NCBI GenBank assembly: GCA_902491515.1
Contig: CABUIC010000021.1
Span: forward strand, 1 to 45,270
DNA: 45,270 nucleotides
From: an uncultured Porphyromonadaceae bacterium
GTDB taxonomy: Bacteria > Bacteroidota > Bacteroidia > Bacteroidales > Muribaculaceae
Reading direction: 5' to 3'
Every line of letters begins with the position of its first letter. Position 1 is the first letter of the stretch. Shown one piece after another: positions 42,383 through 45,270 of this stretch. A model generated the notes under the pieces. It was not told where the DNA came from and searched no databases. It saw only the letters and a list, made by a program, of their open reading frames with translations. The position numbers were made by a program, and so were the translations under genes.

Positions 42383-45058
42383 ATGAAGCTAAAATTCCAT
42401 ATAGACTACCGCACGAACTGGGGAGAATCGGTATATATCACCGGCAACATCCCGGCCCTTGGCGGCGGCAACCCTGAAAGCGCCCTCAAACTGGAGCTCC
42501 ACGACGACTCGAAGTGGACAGCAGCCATCGACATTCCGGCCGACACGGAAGCTTTCGAGTACCGCTACTTCGTGCGCCACGAGAACGGTTATATCAAGAA
42601 CGAATGGGGTCCGGCACACAAATTCGTGCCCGGTGACGAAATTCCCTACTACCGCATCCACGACCGCTGGCAGGACATGCCCTGGGACAAGCCTTACTAT
42701 TCGTCGGCTTTCACGGACTGCATCCGTCTGCGCCAGAAGCGGCAGCCCGAGACTCTTCCGCGCCGGGGAGACCTGACCCTGAGGGTGAGCGCGCCGATGG
42801 TTCCGAAAGACTGCGTGCTGGCTGTCAGCGGCGAAGGCATGGCATTGGGCAACTGGCACGCCGAGAGCGCCGTGCGCATGAGCGACGCCAATTTCCCCGA
42901 ATGGTCGTGCACCCTCGAAGGACGCGAACTTTCGGAGACCACACAATACAAGTTCCTTATTCTCAAAGCTTCCACCGGCGAGGTCGTGGCCTGGGAAGGA
43001 GGCTCTAACCGCGAGCTGCGCCACGCTCCCACGGACGAAAGCGCGCTGACGCTCAGCGGCATGCGCTACATCTCCACCCTTATGCCCTGGAAGGGCGCGG
43101 GCACAGCCATCCCCGTTTTCGCCCTGCGGAGCGAGGAGGATTTCGGCGTGGGCGATTTCTATGACCTCAAGAAAATGGTCGACTGGGCCGTGATGACGGG
43201 CCAGACCTTCATCCAGATTCTCCCCATCAACGACACTACGATGACGGGGACCTGGACCGACTCATATCCCTACAACGCGAACTCGACTTTCGCGCTTCAC
43301 CCCATGTATCTCCGCGTGAGCGAGCTCGGAAAGCTTGCCGACGCAGGCCGTCAGGCTTGGTTCGACGCCCAGGCAAAGGAGCTGAACGAACTTCCGACCG
43401 TGGACTACGAGCGTGCCACGCACACCAAGGCCCAGTTCTGCCGCGAGATTTTCGCTCAGGAAGGGTCTAGGACCATCAAGAGCCCTGCCTTCCGGACTTT
43501 CCTGAAGAAGAACGCCGACTGGCTGACGCCCTATGCGATGTTCTGCGCCCTTCGCGACCGCTTCCACACAGCCGACATGAGCAAGTGGGGCGAATACGCC
43601 GAATTCTCGAAGGAGAAGATGGAGCAGTTCGTCAAGGACAATCCCGAGGAGATAAACTTCGTGTACTACCTTCAGTACCACCTCGACAAGCAGATGCACC
43701 ACGTGAAGAACTACGCGAACTCCCACTCCGTGGCCATCAAGGGCGACATACCCATCGGCATCTCCCGCACGAGCGTCGACGCCTGGGTGAATCCGCGTCT
43801 CTTCAACCTCGACTGCCAGGCCGGCGCACCGCCGGATGACTTCTCGGTGCTCGGCCAGAACTGGGGCTTCCCGACCTACAACTGGGAGGAAATGAACAAG
43901 GACGGCTTCCAGTGGTGGAAGGACCGCTTCCGCAAGATGAGCGAATACTTCGACGCCTACCGCATAGACCACGTGCTCGGCTTCTTCCGCATCTGGCAGA
44001 TTCCGATGGACGCCCTTCACGGCCTTCTCGGAGTGTTCAACCCGGCACTGCCCTACACCCCCGACGAGCTCCGCTACAACTATGACTTCTGGATTGATGT
44101 GGACAAGCAGACCACGCCCTACATCATGGACTACTTCGTCGGCGACTTCTTCGGGCCCTACACGTCGGAGGCCGTAGACCGCTTCATGTACTCAGTGGGC
44201 GACGGACGCCACAAGCTCAAGGACGAATTCAACACCCAGCGCAAGATAGCGGACTATTTTGCCGGCCAGCCTCTCGACGAGAAGAACCAGCGTCTCTGCG
44301 ACGGTCTTCTGGGCCTTGTGGACCAGGTGCTCTTCATCGAGGACCCCTACGAGAAAGGAAAGTACCACCCGCGCATTTCGGCGCAGTTCACATACACCTA
44401 CCGCTCCCTCACGGACTACGAGCGCTGGTGCTTCGACCGCCTCTACAACGATTTCTACTACCGCCGCCACAACGACTTCTGGTACGGCAAGGCCATGTGG
44501 AAACTTCCGCCCCTCATCGACGCCACCGACATGCTCTGCTGCGCGGAGGACCTCGGCATGATTCCGGCGTGCGTGCCGGCCGTGATGCAGCAGCTTGAAA
44601 TCCTGTCGCTTGAAATCCAGCGTATGCCGAAAGACCCGACGACTCCCTTCGGCAACACATGGAACTATCCCTACTACAGCGTCTGCACGACGTCGACCCA
44701 CGACATGGGCGGCATCCGCGCCTGGTGGGAGGAGAACCGCGACAAGACTCAGGACTACTACAACAACGTGCTTCACCAGCACGGGGCCGCGCCCTACTTC
44801 GCCGAGCCCTGGATCTGCGAGCAGATCATCGACCTTCACCTCCAGTCGCCGTCGATGCTGTGCATCCTTCCGCTTCAGGACTGGATGAGCATAGACGGCA
44901 AAATCCGCAGGGAAAATCCTGCGGACGAGCAGATCAACGTGCCTGCCAACCCGCGTCACTACTGGCGTTACCGCATGCACCTCAGCCTCGAGGAGCTTCT
45001 GGCCGACAAGGAATTCAACGAGAAGGTTGCCGAGAAGGTAAAATACTCAGGCCGCTAA
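42383..45058 (+). CDS. malQ: 4-alpha-glucanotransferase (amylomaltase, GH77) with two CBM20 modules
   Basis: An 891-residue cytoplasmic enzyme without signal peptide that disproportionates imported maltodextrins. Two starch-binding CBM20 modules lie at about 1-105 and 128-225. The GH77 barrel then carries the catalytic Asp in YRIDHVLGFFRIW (about 527), the acid/base Glu in CCAEDLGMIP (about 723) and the stabilising Asp in STHDMGG (about 773). The N-terminal CBM20 pair and the large size are typical of Bacteroidetes and plant DPE2-type enzymes. The gene has its own terminator on each side. It is the metabolic end point of the glucan system encoded upstream. Confidence 0.94.
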   Translation: MKLKFHIDYRTNWGESVYITGNIPALGGGNPESALKLELHDDSKWTAAIDIPADTEAFEYRYFVRHENGYIKNEWGPAHKFVPGDEIPYYRIHDRWQDMPWDKPYYSSAFTDCIRLRQKRQPETLPRRGDLTLRVSAPMVPKDCVLAVSGEGMALGNWHAESAVRMSDANFPEWSCTLEGRELSETTQYKFLILKASTGEVVAWEGGSNRELRHAPTDESALTLSGMRYISTLMPWKGAGTAIPVFALRSEEDFGVGDFYDLKKMVDWAVMTGQTFIQILPINDTTMTGTWTDSYPYNANSTFALHPMYLRVSELGKLADAGRQAWFDAQAKELNELPTVDYERATHTKAQFCREIFAQEGSRTIKSPAFRTFLKKNADWLTPYAMFCALRDRFHTADMSKWGEYAEFSKEKMEQFVKDNPEEINFVYYLQYHLDKQMHHVKNYANSHSVAIKGDIPIGISRTSVDAWVNPRLFNLDCQAGAPPDDFSVLGQNWGFPTYNWEEMNKDGFQWWKDRFRKMSEYFDAYRIDHVLGFFRIWQIPMDALHGLLGVFNPALPYTPDELRYNYDFWIDVDKQTTPYIMDYFVGDFFGPYTSEAVDRFMYSVGDGRHKLKDEFNTQRKIADYFAGQPLDEKNQRLCDGLLGLVDQVLFIEDPYEKGKYHPRISAQFTYTYRSLTDYERWCFDRLYNDFYYRRHNDFWYGKAMWKLPPLIDATDMLCCAEDLGMIPACVPAVMQQLEILSLEIQRMPKDPTTPFGNTWNYPYYSVCTTSTHDMGGIRAWWEENRDKTQDYYNNVLHQHGAAPYFAEPWICEQIIDLHLQSPSMLCILPLQDWMSIDGKIRRENPADEQINVPANPRHYWRYRMHLSLEELLADKEFNEKVAEKVKYSGR

Positions 45059-45080
45059 ACCGCTAACCCATTACAATTAA

Positions 45081-45124
45081 CCGCCGCCGGGAGCCTGCAA
45101 CAGGACTCGGCGGCGGATTTTTTT
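45081..45124 (+). terminator. Intrinsic terminator after the GH77 gene
   Basis: CCGCCGCCG (45081-45089) pairs with CGGCGGCGG (45108-45116). Inside, CCTG-CAA-CAGG also pairs, and seven T follow at 45118-45124. Confidence 0.92.
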
Positions 45125-45219
45125 GGGAGGACTCAGACGGTTCGGATGGGTGAATGTGTCAAAATTCGCCCATTCGGAGCGGACGCGCCACTGGCGCAAT
45201 GTCACTAACTTAATTCTGG

Positions 45220-45267
45220 AACCCCGTAGGGGTTTAACGGAGTTAGCCCGGGGGTTCAACCCCGGGT
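45220..45267 (-). repeat. Two-hairpin intergenic element, copy B
   Basis: On the minus strand: hairpin CCCGGGG...CCCCGGG (45266-45247), linker CTAACTCCGT, hairpin AACCCC-TAC-GGGGTT (45234-45220). Same order as copy A at 17941-17988 but with different stem pairs. The element may continue past the window end. The bases between 45125 and 45219 hold no gene; a GCGCC-ACT-GGCGC hairpin lies at 45185-45197. Confidence 0.6.
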
Positions 45268-45270
45268 TCG

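Noticed and set aside
1..45270. tRNA or rRNA genes, insertion sequences, phage genes
   Set aside because: I read the intergenic stretches for cloverleaf and T-loop patterns and the proteins for transposase or integrase motifs and found none.

Overview
The window is a high-GC stretch (roughly 60 % by eye) of a Bacteroidales chromosome, most likely a Muribaculaceae-type gut bacterium. The evidence is a Na+-translocating NADH:quinone reductase operon, SusC/SusD/SusE-type glycan uptake genes, T9SS-like C-terminal tails, promoters with the Bacteroidetes -7 box TAnnTTTG, and A/C-rich leaders without strong Shine-Dalgarno sites. The genus cannot be settled from the sequence alone. I see no rRNA, tRNA, CRISPR array or insertion sequence.

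Region 1 (about 1-13632, + strand) is housekeeping: a dCMP deaminase-family protein, an S41 C-terminal processing protease and 5-formyl-THF cyclo-ligase in one tight cluster; then nqrA-B-C-D-E-F; then an N-acetylmuramoyl-L-alanine amidase, an MCE/MlaD lipid-transport protein, a small lipoprotein and the primosomal helicase priA. Region 2 (13690-17814, - strand) holds a Na+/Ca2+-type exchanger, a glutamine synthetase-family enzyme and a polytopic membrane protein.

Region 3 (18205-32873, + strand) is an alpha-glucan utilization locus. Its order is: secreted two-module SusE/F-like protein, GH31 alpha-glucosidase, second secreted SusE/F-like protein, a SusR-like membrane-spanning regulator, SusC, SusD, a four-module SusE/F-like lipoprotein, and a GH27-like (clan GH-D) lipoprotein. 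Two further alpha-glucan enzymes lie downstream: a secreted GH13 amylase with a T9SS-like tail (39435) and a cytoplasmic GH77 4-alpha-glucanotransferase with two CBM20 modules (42383). The inferred scheme is that the surface SusCDE complex and tailed binding proteins and enzymes capture and cut glucan, the GH31 and GH27-like enzymes trim branches or oligosaccharides, and GH77 processes imported maltodextrins. The layout differs from the classical sus operon: there is no GH97 and no lipoprotein GH13 (SusG type).

Region 4 (32932-39325) separates the two halves of the glucan system. It has a lower-GC, decayed AbiEii-type toxin-antitoxin cassette, a succinate/acetate-type CoA transferase, a small one-span membrane protein, miaB and an UPF1-like helicase.

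Non-coding structure is rich. There are several perfect inverted-repeat terminators, a long GC-rich hairpin inside the glucan operon, a 13-bp inverted repeat at the regulator promoter, a 22-bp palindrome built from two divergent -7 boxes, a short dispersed motif in four intergenic places, and a two-hairpin element present twice with covarying stems.
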